A stretch of DNA of 64,000 nucleotides from Neurospora crassa OR74A (Eukaryota > Ascomycota > Sordariomycetes > Sordariales > Sordariaceae), in contig NC_026501.1 of NCBI RefSeq assembly GCF_000182925.2, positions 8,225,917 to 8,289,916 on the forward strand, in the 5' to 3' direction. The first letter of the stretch is position 1; each line of letters begins with the position of its first letter. Position numbers and translations under genes: made by a program. The notes below the pieces were generated by a model, which saw nothing but the letters and a program-made list of their open reading frames with translations, had not been told where the DNA came from and made no database searches. Shown here piece after piece: positions 24,881 through 38,590 of the stretch.

Positions 24881-27790
24881 ACTAAAAAACCGAAGCCGAA
24901 GGTTAGTTTAACGAATTTAAGGCCAAGGAAGTACTTTATATTAACTACAATATTAAAATAATAAAGCTTCTTAACGACAATACTATCCTTAAAGCCTAAG
25001 TACGTTTATTATAAAATAAAATCGTTATATTCGAAATAGTTAATAATAGCCTCAACGTTATAATTAAGGATTTAAATACTAATAACTAAAGTAATTTAAA
25101 TAATAGCAGCGGCGGAAGATTTAGCGGTAGGAGTATTAACGGCAGTAATATAAGTAGCGGAGGTATTAACAATAGTAAATTCTCTTCTAATACTAATTAT
25201 ATCGAACCTACTAACGGAATATACCGTTATATATCTACCAACCTAGAGGTATTTAATGCCTTTAATTCCAACCCTAAGGATTATAATACTATTTATACTA
25301 CCTAGCGTACTAAAATTCGCCTATACTAGGCTTATAATAAATAGTACTTCCCTACCGAGCGCAATAAACTTATATATATTTTTATATACCTAAATAAGAC
25401 CCCTATATTTATTATCGAGCCAGATATATAAACGATTCTTACTAATAAATACCCTAAGCTATAGAAGTAGAAGATAGTTAAAGAATTAATTAAGTACCTT
25501 AATAGCCGGTATAATACTATAAATATAAAAGTAAAAGCCGATTATACTTTACAGAAACTTTAAATAAAATCATCGTTCTAGGACTTCGCTAATAAATTTA
25601 TTCTAAACGCCGACTACTACAATATAAATAATACTATATACGTCTTCTTACTTCGCTAGAAGGTTACAAACTAATTTAAAGCTTTAATAACCTATTAACC
25701 TAACGTCCTAAATAATAAGGATTTCTAAGGATAGTTTATATTATTTAATAAATTAACTAAACATTAAAAGGAGGAAGCTTTTTAAAAAAGAATAACTAAC
25801 TTATCCTCCGGCAATAGTTCGGGTAATAATAATAGCAACAATAAAAGAGTTAGTTTCGAAAATAAAACCGTTTCCTAAGGGGGTAATCTTATAAATTTAA
25901 ATAAACTCGAAGTTATCAATAAACGCTTAGTACCCCAAACTCTATAGAAGAAATATTAAGAACTAGGTAAATACTAATAGTATAGTAAAATTAACTACGA
26001 CTAAAAAAAATACTAGAACCTTATTAATATCGAAGACGGTAAAGGAGGCATCGAAGGTATAAAGATTAACCCTATCCTAAATAATATTAAAAGGAAGAGG
26101 GCTAATTAGAACGGCTACGGTAATAATACTAATAACTTTAAGACCACCGACGCTACCAATACCAATACCGAAGCCGCAAAGGAGGCCAACAAATTAGGAA
26201 ATACTAAACCTCTATACTAAATTATAAGTAAAGGCTATTACTATAAGAAAAGGAGAAGGAAAGTAAGGATTTGGAAGCGGAAGGATACCTAACTAAATTA
26301 AATAGGGAGTTATACCGGGACTAAGAAAAGATATTAGAATTATTATTTATTAATTTAGTAATAGTTAGACTAAAGAAATCTATCCTCCTTTTAAATTACC
26401 TTCTTTATAGTAAATACAAAATACAATACCTAACCTTAATTAATAATAGCTACACAAGCAAAGGCTTTATTAATACTAAATTCGTTAAAAGAAATTAAAT
26501 ACCTATAATAAAATTCAACTACCCAAGGCCGCTTCAACTAACTAATAGCAACGTTAATACCTATATAACCGACTTTATAAGAATCATTATACAAATTAGG
26601 CTCTATAAAAAAAAAATTAAATTATTTATTTTTACCCTATCCCTAGAGAATCCTATTATCCTAGGTCTACTATAGCTATAACGCTACAACCTATTAATAA
26701 ATTAAGAAAAGGAAGAACTTAAATTCAATTATAAGTATAAGGGTACTTATATACCGGCAGCCACCCCAAATTTCTTAATACGAACCCCCAAAGCTCTAAA
26801 GGATATAACCGTCAGAAATATTATCAAGGAGGAGTAAACTATTAAAGCGGCCGAAGAGGAGTAAGCCGTTAAAGCGGCCGAGGAGAAGCAAGCCGTTAAA
26901 GTGGCCGAAGAAGAGTAAATTATTAAAGTAACTAAAGAAGAATAAACCGTTAAAGCGGCCGAAGAGGAGCAAGTATTTAAGGCCGAACATTAATCGCCAA
27001 TTCGTAGAGCCTTAAAGCGTAGGAGATTTAAATTACTATATAGGATCGCTAAAATTTACAGAATAAACCCCGACCAACTCTAGTCTACTAACTCAACTGC
27101 AAATAGTTAGGTAATTATAATTTCTAATACGTTATAACTCCCTATAAAAAGACCTACTCTATATAGAACTATCAGCAGTAAGCGAATTCGAATATTAAAC
27201 CCTAAGAAGCGACTATTAGTACTATTATTCGTAAGACCTATAAATATTAGTAAAACCCCTATTAATCCTAATAATATTATAGTACTCAATGTAGCTAGCT
27301 TTAACTTTATAATTATAAATAAAAAACTTTGAAGTTATAATAATAATTAGAAGAGAAATCGATGAAATATTAAAGAAGCTAAATATAGAAGTAATAAATA
27401 AATAGCCAGACTCTAAAATGAACGTTATAGAAGAAATATATAATAAAATCTATACGGGTAATAGTACAAAGTACAAAAACCAATTTATAAACCATTTTCT
27501 TAGGATACTCTAGGGCAAAGTAGGGGAGGTTATAGCACGGATTATAAAGGAAGATACTAAAAAATTTTACAAAAAGGCGGACAAGCCCCTAGCTACCGAG
27601 TAGGAAATTAAAGTAAAAATGCTAATATACTACTATAAGTATTAGAATATAGTAAATCCTAAGGAGGCGAAAGTTATTCCGCAATACCGTTTTTATAATT
27701 ATAAAATTAAATTAATCCCTAGCGTGGAGCTTCTTAATGCCCGGTTACAATTATTTTCCTCCGTAGAATTAGGTATTATTAAGAAATAAT
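24881..27790 (+). pseudogene. Gag/protease-like region of outer chromovirus, broken
   Basis: A long plus-strand reading with TAA/TAG stops. A Ser/Gly/Asn-rich stretch (about 25080-25200) is followed by capsid-like sequence with many Lys and Gln positions. A segment near 26450-26490 (SYTSKGFINTKFV) is compatible with the aspartic protease region, where Asp-Ser-Gly/Ala is expected, but the catalytic Asp is not visible. A 27-bp tandem repeat lies near the C-terminal side of this part. Confidence 0.55.
26828..26985 (+). repeat. 27-bp tandem repeat encoding an acidic nonapeptide
   Basis: Five to six units with TTAAAGCGGCCGAAGAGGAG-like sequence, TTAAA starting near 26842, 26869, 26896, 26923 and 26950. 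In the element's coding frame each unit reads like EEEQAVKAA (stops where Gln is expected). It lies between the protease-like region and reverse transcriptase. Confidence 0.8.
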
Positions 27791-28230
27791 TAGACAATAA
27801 TATTAAATAAAGTTTTATTCGGCTATCCTAATTACTAATAGCCTCGCTAATCCTACTAGCAAAAAAGCCCAGCGGAAGCGTACGCATTTACATCGACTAC
27901 CGCAATATTAATAATACTACTTTAAAAATATAATACCCGCTACTATTAATTAAAGAAACTTTAGACGCTATTTATAAAACTAAAATATTTACTAAATTTA
28001 ATATTATTATAATATTCAACCGGATCCGAATTTACAAAGGCTATAAATAATTAATAATATTTATTATTCGGTTTAGTCTATATAAATCCTTAATATACCT
28101 ATTCGGCCTATAGAACGCCCTAATTATATTTTAAAACTTTATTAATAATATTCTATACAATACTTTAAATAAATTCGCTACGGCCTACTTAAATAATATT
28201 TTAATTTATTTGGACAATAAGGATAAGTAC
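27791..28230 (+). pseudogene. Reverse transcriptase, 5' part (outer chromovirus)
   Basis: Shows KKPSGSVRIYIDYRNIN (about 27860-27910), matching the Ty3/gypsy pattern KKxxGxxRxCVDYRxLN. Further on comes FGLQNALITFQ-type sequence and then AYLNNILIY at about 28183-28210, the catalytic YxDD box with both Asp codons changed to Asn (GAY to AAY, a RIP-type change). The nested element inserts 15-20 bases after this box. Confidence 0.85.
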
Positions 28231-28424
28231 TGTCACGGCACCACATAACAATAACTTGGCACCCCCAGCGTTCCGGCACCGAAGCCTAGCCGTCCTATTA
28301 ATTATACCTCTACTTGGCTTATATATATAGTCTGAGAATAGAATTTTCGCTACTCTCTTCCGATCTTCTTCTCTTTGTGCAATATTACGTCTTTTCCAAG
28401 TCCCCTTGGGTCGGCATCGTAACA
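28231..28424 (+). repeat. 5' LTR of inner chromovirus (194 bp)
   Basis: Starts TGTCACGGCA and ends CGTAACA, the canonical TG...CA ends. Preceded by target duplication AGTAC (28226-28230). Aligns without gaps to 35864-36057 with about 26 differences, all transitions. It is clearly less RIP-mutated than the 3' copy. Confidence 0.9.
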
Positions 28425-29260
28425 ATATATTGCACCGTTTCTACTAATTAATAGTCCGACGATTAAAATTATTTCGCTTCGACTTACTTTAAAATTAGTG
28501 CCGATTTTACCCCGTCCTAACCGAATTACGCTATACCTACGATCCAAACCTACCCTACTACAACCACCCCCTAGGAAACCCCTAGACCTACTACCCCGAC
28601 GCTACGTATATATTATACTACTATTATACTACCTACGGGATAACCCCGATTATATAATTAGCCTAGCCCTAATAATTTTAGTACTTTAACTCCTACCTTA
28701 TACTACTAACTATTCCTATACTATAATTCTATATTAGACTATAAACGACTCTATAAATTCCTTAAATATAATTACGCCTACTTCTAATATAGTACCCGCC
28801 TGCGAAGTAATTACCCGTACCCTTTTCCGCCTTAATACCCTCCCCTTTATTTATAAAGCAGTTAAAAATATCCTTAAAAACTTCTCTAACTTCGCCTCCG
28901 CTTTAAAAGCGGACCCTAACGTTCTTGCCTAATTCTAACTCTACTTTATAATTATCGAAGAATACTTTAGTAAGGTATATAGTAAATTCCGTATTGCCCA
29001 ATAAGAGGCTTTAAAAACTTAATAGGCGGCTAACTAAATTTAGAGTACTATAACCTAAAACTTTATAACTACTTCCTAAGTATAATAGGACCTCGCTAGG
29101 GCTATAGTAGAGGCCGCCGCCGTAATTATATAAGCCTAATAGGTATAATAGTAGCTCGCCGAAATTAAGAACCGTACCCAATACTTAAATAGCAATACTA
29201 CAACGCCGGCACACTAAGTCCAACACACCGCACACACCTCCGTCACTACCCGTCTACAAG
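28425..29260. other. Leader and start of gag of inner chromovirus
   Basis: Contains an open 63-codon frame (28498-28689) and coding-like sequence from about 28760 on. No motif recognised before the capsid region. Confidence 0.4.
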
Positions 29261-30170
29261 GCGTTAAACCCCCTATCTTTAGCGGCGCCGAAACGTCGCT
29301 ATCTAAGCGCTAGGAAGAATATACTAATTAGTAATCCTAATTAATTACTAAATTTATATTCAACTTTACTACTTACTTAACCCTAATCGACTATATCCTT
29401 TATATTTCTTAATACCTCTCTAATAACGCTTATACTTATATTCGGACTAAAATTAATATTATTATATTTAACTTTTATAACGCTTTAGCTTAATTAATTA
29501 GACTTTCTAATTTCTAAAATATTTTTACTTACTTCGACCCTTATTATATTACTTTAAATATTTATACTAAAGTGGTATAAAAGATGGACCGTTTTAAATA
29601 GGGTAATATATTGTTTATTAACTTTATTATTACCTTTATTAAATTAATTAATTAATATAAATTTAATAGTTATCGCTATATTAATATATTTAAATTTAAA
29701 ATTAACGGCCCCTTCTAAAACGCTTTAATTAGTATTACAATCCGCCTAGCAACCGACAATTTCGCTACGTAAGTCGAATTCCTCTAGATTATAATTAATA
29801 ATATTAGTAACTACCGGTACCGAAACAATAGCTTTTTAACGCCGTTGCACCCCCCCCCTTCTATAAATACTAATAACCCTATAGTCCTTAGAAAGGTCGG
29901 CGCCCTCTAAAAGGGTCCTATCTCCTAAATTAAGAAGGATAGACGCTGGAAGTTTAACCTATATATATATTATAGCGCCCCTAATTATTATGTAATAGTA
30001 TATATAACGAAGGGTAAATTGAAATTTATAAATTTTACTACCGTTTTAGCCTCTTCCTAAGAGATAGGAAAAGCCTAACCTCCGGTAGAAGTCGCTATTA
30101 GAAGTTTAATTCGAAGGATTTAGAGGATTTATATTTATATTCTATAGGATTTAATATTAATTTTTCCTTT
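29261..30170 (+). pseudogene. Gag of inner chromovirus with ablated zinc knuckle
   Basis: Capsid-like reading with FSGAETSLSKR near 29280. At 29962-30003 the frame reads YIYYSAPNYYVIVY. The four Tyr at spacing 1, 4, 9, 14 fit exactly the CX2CX4HX4C zinc knuckle of retroviral-type nucleocapsid. Cys TGY to TAY and His CAY to TAY are both RIP-type changes, so all four zinc ligands were converted to Tyr. Confidence 0.75.
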
Positions 30171-31200
30171 TTAAATTTACTTTATTTTAATATTAATTTA
30201 CTAGTCCCTTATCTTACTATAATCGACTCTAGTTACTCCCTAATAAATTTTATTAATTCTACTTTTATATACTATTATAATATTCCTACAATACTCCTCC
30301 TCTAGCCCCGTACCCTTCGGTTAGCCGATAGCCGGGAGGGAGGCGAAATTTCCTATACTTACATTTTATTATACTTTATTAGTTTATTTATAGACCGCTT
30401 TACTTTATTTATCTAACTATTTAGCAGCCCGAATATAATTCTTAGCCTTCCCTAATTAAAGAAGTATAACCTAATAATTAATTAATCTATTAAATCTATA
30501 GAATTACTAAGTTTTACCGCTATAAAAGTACCGCCCTAACCCAACCCTACTTAATATACCGCCCCGGATCCGATACTTATTATAACGAACCCCCTAACAA
30601 TTATAGGGTTTATAATACCTATCCCCCGCAATAAGTCCCAACCTACCTTAAAATTAAAGTCGTTATATACCCGTTCCTCAACTGTAGGTAGTCCTCTTCC
30701 CCCCAATAGACTACGCCTAGGCGGCCGCGCTTAGCCTTAAAATACTTCTATTCATATTCTATTTACTATTAATTTCATCCTCTTATATAAAGAATCCGGT
30801 ATAGAGATTTACTATTATACGCTAGATTAACTATATCGCTTTACAAAGGAATAGGTAAGTATAGCCCCTAATTCCAAATTTAGTAATTTAATTAACCCTA
30901 GCCAATTCCTCTATTACTTTAATAAAATTATACTTTAAGTAGTCCTCTAAGGACGGCCGACTGTATAACCCCTCTTCCAGCTAATTATTAATTATAGGGA
31001 TTAGGTAGCGGAATAGCTATAATTCCGAATTATTTTAACGGAGGATATTTAAAAGTATATTAATAATAAACTGCTATTAACCTAGTAAAAAATTTTTATA
31101 GCCCTCCCTAAGTACCTCTAAAGGAAGTAGAAAGCCTTCAACCTTAATACTATTAAAATAATATTACCGTACTACCCCTTTAATTATAAAATTAATTTAA
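30171..31200 (+). pseudogene. Protease/linker region of inner chromovirus
   Basis: Plus-strand coding-like DNA between gag and reverse transcriptase. An IDSSYSLINFI-type segment near 30225 is compatible with the aspartic protease (DSG/DSA) site, but this is not certain. Only TAA/TAG breaks noticed. Confidence 0.45.
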
Positions 31201-32560
31201 TTCTAGGCTAGACCCCCCTTTACTACTACCCCCGCCCTATATCCTAAAAAGAATTCTACATTATTTATAAGTATTTAAACAATTATTTCGCTACTAAGTT
31301 TATCCGCCCGAACTCCTCCCCCACCGCCGCTTTAATTTTACTCGCTAAGAAGCCGGGCGGAAGCGTCCGTATTTATATTAATTACCGGGGATTAAATAAC
31401 GCTACTATTAAAAATAAATACCCTATCCCCCTTATTAAAGAAACTATTAATACTTTCTAAAAAGTAAAGTAGTTTAATAAGCTCGATATAATAATAGCCT
31501 TTAATCAATTACAAATCGCCCCCGGGGATAAATAGAAAACCGCTTTTATTACTAAATTCGGATTCTTCGAATACTTTATTATAAATTTCAATATAACGGA
31601 CGCCCCTACTTCTTTCTAATATTATATTAATTATATACTTTTTAATATCCTTAATAAATATATTACTACTTACTTAAATAATATTCTTATTTATAGTAAA
31701 ATGAAGGTAGAATATAAACGTTACCTTAAGGATATTATTTCCCGCTTATATAAAACCGGCCTTACTATAAATATTCGAAAATACGAATTCTACAAATACG
31801 AAATAAAATACCTAAATTTAATTATTTTTAAAGAAGGCTTTCGTATAGACCCGGAGAAGGTAAGCGCTATATTTAATTAGGGCGCCCCCGAAATATTTAA
31901 AGATTTTTAATATTTTATTAAGTTTGCGAATTTTTACCGCCGCTTTATTAAAGGTTTCTCAAAAATTGCCTAACCCCTTACCGTACTTATATTAAAAAAT
32001 AAATAGGCCTTACCTTTAACCCTAATAGCTATAGCCGTATTTAAATAGTTTAAGGCTACTTTTACTTTAGTATTAATATTTACTTATTACAACCCTAATT
32101 AGAAAACGGTCCTTAAGGTAAATATATCGGATTAGGCTTCTAAGGGCGTACTATCTTAAATCGATAAGGAAGGGAAATAATACTCTATTACCTTCTTCTT
32201 TTTTAAATATTCCCTAACCGAATATAATTATAAAATTTATAATAAAGAATTATTTGCTATTATTAAAGCTTTTAAAAAATAGTACTCTAAATTTTAGGGT
32301 ACTAAGGAACTAATAAAAATTATTATAGACTATAAGAACCTATAGTACTTTACTTCTATAAAACTCTTTAACTAACAATAAATTCGGTAATCCGAATTCT
32401 TTAGCGATTTTCGCTTTAAAATTACCTACCGCCCCAGAATATACGCCGCTATCCCCAATATACTTTCACGCCTCCCTAATAACGCCCTAATTAATAAATA
32501 GAATATAAGTAATAATTATATTACTAATTATATATATACCCTTTTGCTAAAAGAGAATTA
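31201..32560 (+). pseudogene. Reverse transcriptase and RNase H of inner chromovirus
   Basis: KKPGGSVRIYINYRGLN is readable at about 31350-31400, followed by KYPIPLIKETI, then LDIIIAFNQLQIA and KTAFITKFGFFEYFIINF, all positions known from Ty3/gypsy reverse transcriptases. The YxDD box at about 31670 reads YLNN (both Asp to Asn). The RNase H part shows the ISDQASKGVLSQ-like segment near 32125 (stop at the expected Gln/Trp) and YNKELFAIIKAFK near 32240. Confidence 0.85.
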
Positions 32561-33960
32561 AATTGTAAAATAAAGCCCGAATAAGGATTTAAACGAATTA
32601 ACGTTAGTAAAACTCCTTATTTTCAATACCGAATCCTTTATTAATAATTATATTAATACAACCTATTTAACTTCGCTAGAATTTCTAATAGCCCTTACAA
32701 CGCTCTAAGACCCTAATTATAGTATATTTCCAAAACGGCTCCGAAAAATTATTAATATTACTATAACCAACTATAAAGTAGCCTATAGTAGGATCCTAAT
32801 TAAAGGTAGGACCTTTATTCCCCTTTACTCTAAAGCCTAACTACAAATTTTATAATATACCTATACTTCCACTCCGGGGGGACACCCTAAATAATTTAAA
32901 ATTTATAATTTTGTACGACAGATATATATATAGCCGAACCTCTCCCAAAATATTACTACCTTTATTTAAGGTTATTATTTTTATATATGAATAAAGAATT
33001 CCCGCTTCTTACTTCTTAACCTACTCGAACTAATACCGGTACTATTTCGAAATTAATTCAATATCTCTATTAACCTTATTAGCCCCCTCCCAACAATAAA
33101 AATAAATAACTATACTTATACCTATATAATAATTATTATTAATCGTTTTATAAAGATACACTATTATATTAGCGTATATAACCTATTAATTAGGGCAACC
33201 GCCGCAACCTTCCTATACGAAGTCTACCGCCTCTATAATATTCTAAATTCTATTATCTTTAACCGGGGCACCCAATTTGTCGCCGCTTTCTAACAAAAAT
33301 TCTACTGCTTATTAGACATTTAACAGAAGCTTTCCTCCTCCACTCACCCTAAAATTAATAACTAAACAGAAATTATTAATACTTATATTAAATAGTACCT
33401 CTATACCTTCTACTCCTATTACTAAAATAATTAACTATAGTAGTTATTTTTAATAGAATTTGCAATTAATAATTACATTTCTAAAACTACTAACCTCTCC
33501 CTATTTTTTATTAACTATAAATAATACTTTAAAATAAGTACTGAACCGCTATATTATAGGGCCGGCCCAATATTACTAGTATAGTACTAAGAATTATTAA
33601 ATACGTATAGTATTAAAGAGTAAGTAAATAAAATTATTACTAGGGCCCAATTATTTATAGAAGAGGCCTAAGAATATTATTAATACTACGCCAATATATA
33701 TAAATTAAATATACTTAAGTATAAAGTAAACAATAAAATTTAAATTAATATAAGGTACTAGAATTAGGGTAAACCTATTACTAAACTCTCTAATAAGTAA
33801 GTAGGCCCTTTTACTATTAAAAAAATATACCCCCAAACTATCGCTATTACTATAAACACTTCGTATAAGATTTTCCCAATTTTCTATATTTCCTTTATCC
33901 ACCCTTACTAGGAGGGCCTCCTAGGCTAGAACATATTTAATAACACTTTAAATTAGCGAA
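32561..33960 (+). pseudogene. Integrase of inner chromovirus
   Basis: The core is recognisable around 33120-33600 by the pattern of the family: a DRF-type first catalytic segment (Asp changed), then RGTQFVAAF-like sequence near 33265, then a PxTDGQTE-like segment and TNLSLFFINY near 33490. The zinc-binding N-terminal region lies near 32880-33000. Confidence 0.7.
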
Positions 33961-33979
33961 TCCGCAACGCTATCGCCTC

Positions 33980-34175
33980 TCTTATTAACTTTAGGGAAGA
34001 GGAATAATATTTCGAATATATTATAAGCTTTTATTAGAATAAGAATAGTAATTTAAAATATAGGATTAAATAATTAAAATTATACCGTCCCAATTAGCGT
34101 TTAACTAAGGACTTTTAAACAAATATTAATAATATTAAAAACTTCTATTATCGAAACCCAAAGAAGCCCGGCCCC
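33980..34175 (+). pseudogene. Chromodomain of inner chromovirus
   Basis: After an FHPSLL-like segment the frame reads KYRIK, stop (Trp expected), LKLYRPN, stop (Trp expected), RLTKDF, ending in NFYYRNPKKPGP at about 34140-34173. This is the YxVKWxGY...TWEP layout of a chromodomain, which in chromoviruses directs integration to heterochromatin. Confidence 0.7.
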
Positions 34176-35863
34176 TAACTACAGTAAAATAGAAATAGAA
34201 CGCTAAAAGAACTTTAGAATAATACTATTCGCCAAAGGAGCCCCCGGCTATATAATTAAAACCACCCTACCCCTAACCTAAAGAACCCTATAATTTTCTC
34301 TTACAATTACTCTTAACGGTTTTCTTTTCTTTATAAACCTTACATTTTTTATAAAAAGATAATATTATTTTTAATATATTCAATAGTAAATCGCCGCAAC
34401 TTTACCGCCTTTCTATTACCGTTATTAAAGTACCTCAATATAACTACCCCAACTAATTTCTATAATTAAAGCCCTAAAACCCAAATTCCCATTTCTATAA
34501 TACTACTACCTCAGAACCAATATAGCAAAACACTACAAGCAGAACAGGACCGCCAAATCTCAAATCCAAATAGGATAATTAAATATAGTCCAACTAATAA
34601 ACTCCTCTATATTCTTAAGGGTAGAATCTTCAATAGCAAAAACTACGCAAAAAACCTCTACTTCGATACTAGAACGGAACTAGAATTTAATTATAAACTA
34701 CTAAATAAAACTAATATTACCCTCTAGCAAGCGAAACTTTACATCCTCGGCCTAAATACAACGCTCTCTCGCAAGTATATTATAAGCGGGGCGTAGGCCG
34801 CCAATAATCGCCAATATATTGCAATATAAATTAATAATAATTTATATTTTAATATATTAATATATTATTAATATCTCAATATTATAACCCCAATAGTACT
34901 CCACCGGCACTCCCTCTATTACTTACAACTTTCTTAATCGCCTTCTTAACGCTAACTAAACTATAATCGCTACGAATATCCTCCTCGATAATAGCAAAAT
35001 TCTCAAGCAACTTCTTCGTCTTGGTAGTAATAGCTATATAAATCGCCTTATTCTAAATAAATTTACTATCCTCCTTCTCCTAGAAAGAAGCGGCCTAAGT
35101 AATTAAAAAAACAATATCGGAATAATCGCTAATTATTAATATAATAGCCTTATTTTATTAATAATATATTAAAACTAGGATATAATAAAATAATTTACAA
35201 AATCGTAATTATCCTTAAGGATACAGCAATAGCAATATTTCTTCTTCTTACCGAAGGGAAGAAGGCACTAAATCTTCAGCGGCTCAATGCTATTAATTTC
35301 AATATTAAAATTATAATAACGCAAATAAGGTATATAACCTAGACTAAGTACGAGAATCGCTAAAGCAGCCTCTTAAATAGTAATACAACCTTCAACTATT
35401 TTAATAGTGTAATATATAATTTTTTTCTTAAAAATTCTAGTTCTATCTATAGTAATAGCACAAGAGCAATACTTCTTTAAAAGTAAAGCGAAGGGGTTTT
35501 AATAATAATATACTAGCAAAAGAAAAAGTAATAAAATATAATTATTATTAAAATAAAAAAAGAGCGAAGGAAAGGAGGAGGAAGGAGGGGGATAGAAGGA
35601 AGAGGAGGGAAGTAGGAGGTACGCGCAATGCACAGGCCCCGTACTATTAAGAATGGATTAGGACTAGCGTACTACTATTTTAAGGGCGTTCTACTACTAT
35701 AGCTACTACTAGGGGCAACGAATCCCGGCAAGCGGCGTACGGACTTAAGTGCGCCTTAGCGCCCTACGACTATAACGCCGCTACACTAGTAAAGGAATAT
35801 AGGGCCCCTAAGGGCTTATCTTATTTATAATTAAGGTTAATTGCGTTTTAGGGGCCCGGGTAC
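34176..35863. other. 3' region of inner chromovirus, function unclear
   Basis: About 1.7 kb between chromodomain and 3' LTR, long for this family. Frames are short. A purine-rich stretch lies at about 35560-35625 and a GGGGCCCGGG stretch lies directly before the LTR at 35851-35860. No protein recognised. Confidence 0.45.
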
Positions 35864-36057
35864 TATTACAGTACCATATAATAATAACTTAATACCCCCA
35901 GCGTTCCAACACCGAAGCCCAACCGTCCCATTAATTATACCTCCACTTAGCTCATATACATAGTTTGAGAGCAGAGTTTTCGCTACTCTCTTCCGATCTT
36001 CTTCTCTTCGTACAATATTACGTCTTTTCCAAGTCCCCTTAGGTCGGCATCGTAATA
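35864..36057 (+). repeat. 3' LTR of inner chromovirus (194 bp)
   Basis: Starts TATTACAGTACC (original TGTCACGGCACC) and ends CGTAATA, followed by target duplication AGTAC. Both LTR termini have been changed by RIP from TG/CA to TA. Confidence 0.9.
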
Positions 36058-36062
36058 AGTAC

Positions 36063-37000
36063 GTTAAATATATATCCAACGTCCTCAATCGCCTCGAACA
36101 TTTAAGCCTATAAATTAATATAAATAAATATAAATTCTATATTACTAGGATAAAATACCTAAGGCTAATTATTATATTAAGGGGGATTAAAATAAATATA
36201 AATAAAATAAAGGTAGTAATAAAATAGGAGGCCCTAAAATCTAAGAGGTTACTCTAATCTTTCCTTAAATTCGCGAACTTCTATTACCATTTTATTAAAA
36301 ACTTTTTAAATATAGCTAAACTACTATACAAATTAATAAAGAAGGCCGCTAATTAATATTGGAATATTAAGTACTAAGCTACGTTCAATAACTTCAAGGC
36401 TATATTTACTACAGTACCAATACTAAAGATATACAATTAGACAAAGAAGATAGTAGTTAAGACGGACGCCTCTAATTGGGCCTCTAGCGGCACCCTCTCG
36501 CAATAGGGGAACGATAGTATTTTATACTTAGTAATATACTTCTTAATAAAGTATATAGTAGCGGAATATAATTATAATATTTACAATAAAAAATTATTAG
36601 CTATCGTTAAAGCCTTAGAAGAATAGTTATTAGAATTAAAAGAGGCCCAAGAATAAGTAAAAATTATAACCGACTATAAAAACCTTAAAATATTCGTAAT
36701 TACGAAACAATTTACCCTAAAATATATACGTTAGTTAAAGTTCCTTAGCCGTTTCAATTTTTATATTACTTATAAGAAGGAGCCCGAAAATATAAAATCC
36801 GACGTATTAAGTAGGAAATTAGAAAATAAACTTCGGGATATAAAGGACGAATAGTTACTCGCTAGAAAGAAGCCCCTTATTAACCTAGATTATTTTAACC
36901 CTACTTTCTTCGAAGATAAGGAGGCGTTAAACGCTACTTATCTATATTTAAAAGCAATAGAAAGCGTCTACCGAAATTAAAAGGACTTAGATTTAGGGGA
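36063..37000 (+). pseudogene. Reverse transcriptase 3' part and RNase H (outer chromovirus)
   Basis: Continues the reverse transcriptase directly after the inner element: NVLNRLEHLSLQINI near 36075-36120, then KYKFYITRIKYLRLII, the thumb region after YxDD. RNase H is marked by VKTDASNWASSGTLSQ near 36455-36500, matching the TDAS...G..LSQ pattern, and by YNYNIYNKKLLAIVKALE near 36560-36620. Confidence 0.85.
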
Positions 37001-38300
37001 TATTAGATTCTACGAATTGGAAATTACGAAATTAATAAACAACTTAATCGATAATAGCTACTTAAAATTGAATTTAATATAAGAAATAATTTTATACTTA
37101 TAAAAAGAAGATTAGAGAAGCTAGACCCTAGAAGTTAAAAAATATTTCAAAATTATATTTACAAAATATACCACCAAGTAGGGACGAGTATATTAACAAA
37201 AGGATACGGAGGAGTAAATCTTTATGAATCCTAAGGATAAAGAAATCTAATTCTAATTTATTTATAAAATATATATAGCGAAACTAGGTAGGCACCCCGG
37301 CCGTAAAAGAATATATAAAATATTTAATTATTTTTACTACTAGTTAAGAATATACTAATCCGTTAAAGAATTCTATAAAGCCTATCTAGCCTACGTAAAG
37401 ACTAAATTATTGAAATACTCGCTAGTAAATTACTTAAAACCTTTCCTAATCCCCTTTATATTGTAATTATAAGTTTCGGTAAATTACGTAACCCCTATAA
37501 TACCCTATACTAAGTAGGGATATACTTATTACTATATTATAATAGTAGTCGATTGTTTAACGAAAATAAAGTACTATATCCTAATAAAAACGCTAAAAAC
37601 GGACGAACTAATCGAAAAATTTATTAAGAAAATCTATAGTATTTATAAACTATCTAACGAAATTATATTAAATAAGGGCTCTCAATTTATTTTAATATTC
37701 TAAAGAGTACTATATAAAAGATTAGGTATTACCGTAAAGTTCTTATCGGCCTTTTATTCTTAAACTAACGGTTAAATTGAGAGAATTAATATAGAAATAG
37801 AATAATACTTGAGGCTCTATATTAATTGGGCACAAGACAACTAGGTAGATTGGATACCTTTAACTAAATTTACTTATAATAATACTATTTTTAAAATAAC
37901 GGGCGTCAATCCCTTTTATACTAACTACAATTTCCACCCCTAAATAGGTATAAAACCGTTAAGACCCTACCCCCTAAATTTTATAAAAGTTTAAAAGAAG
38001 GAATTCTTTAAGGCCTTAGAAGTAATTAATTAATTTTAAACCGTATTAGAAGGTATTATCGCCCTATTTAAGTAAGCCTAAGACCGGTATAAGGCGTAAG
38101 TAAATAAATACTATACAAATACCCCTAAGTATAGAATAAGCAATAAAGTACTACTTAATACTAAAAATCTTATTACTAGACGACTATAAATAAAATTAAT
38201 CCTTAAATTCGAAGGCCTATTCGTAGTATTCGAATACAACTCCTACCGGGTTAAGCTCTAACTGCCTAAGAATATAAAAATTAACTCGGTATTTTATATA
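37001..38300 (+). pseudogene. Integrase of outer chromovirus
   Basis: GYTYYYIIIVVDCLTKIKYY near 37520 holds the first catalytic Asp. Then come ILNKGSQFI near 37670 (second Asp position, D to N) and a LSAFYSQTNGQIERIN-type segment near 37745-37790 (stop at the Gln codons), then EIEQYLRLYINWAQDN and KFTYNN near 37870. The order and spacing match the DDE integrase of Ty3/gypsy elements. Confidence 0.85.
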
Positions 38301-38429
38301 TTAATAATTAAACTCTAGAAGGTAATAGGACTCTTAAAGTAATATAATATTAAATAGGATATTCTAACTAACTAAGGGAGGTTTATAACTAGGACTAATA
38401 ATAATAATAATAGCGAATAGTAGGAATAG

Positions 38430-38590
38430 AAGTTCGAAAATATTATTAGATATAGTAAAGTAAATAATAGCTGTTAAATATACTAAATTAAATAGAAGGA
38501 CATTAATAAACTAATATAGTAGTCTATTAAAAACTTGGAAGGATATAACAATACTATTTAGAAATATTACAACTCCCACCCCAATATACT
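38430..38590 (+). pseudogene. Chromodomain of outer chromovirus
   Basis: Frame reads ENIIRYSKVN, then YQIK-like sequence with a stop at the expected Trp, then NLEGYNNTI and YYNSHPN at about 38535-38580. The layout matches the chromodomain of chromoviruses. Confidence 0.6.

Larger units (their letters stand above)
28231..36057 (+). mobile_element. Inner Ty3/gypsy LTR retrotransposon with chromodomain
   Basis: 7.8-kb element with paired 194-bp LTRs and target duplication AGTAC on both sides (28226-28230 and 36058-36062). Gag with zinc knuckle remains, reverse transcriptase, RNase H, integrase and chromodomain follow in the chromovirus order on the plus strand. It sits in the reverse transcriptase gene of the outer element, so it is the youngest insertion of the nest. 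All frames are broken by RIP. Confidence 0.9.
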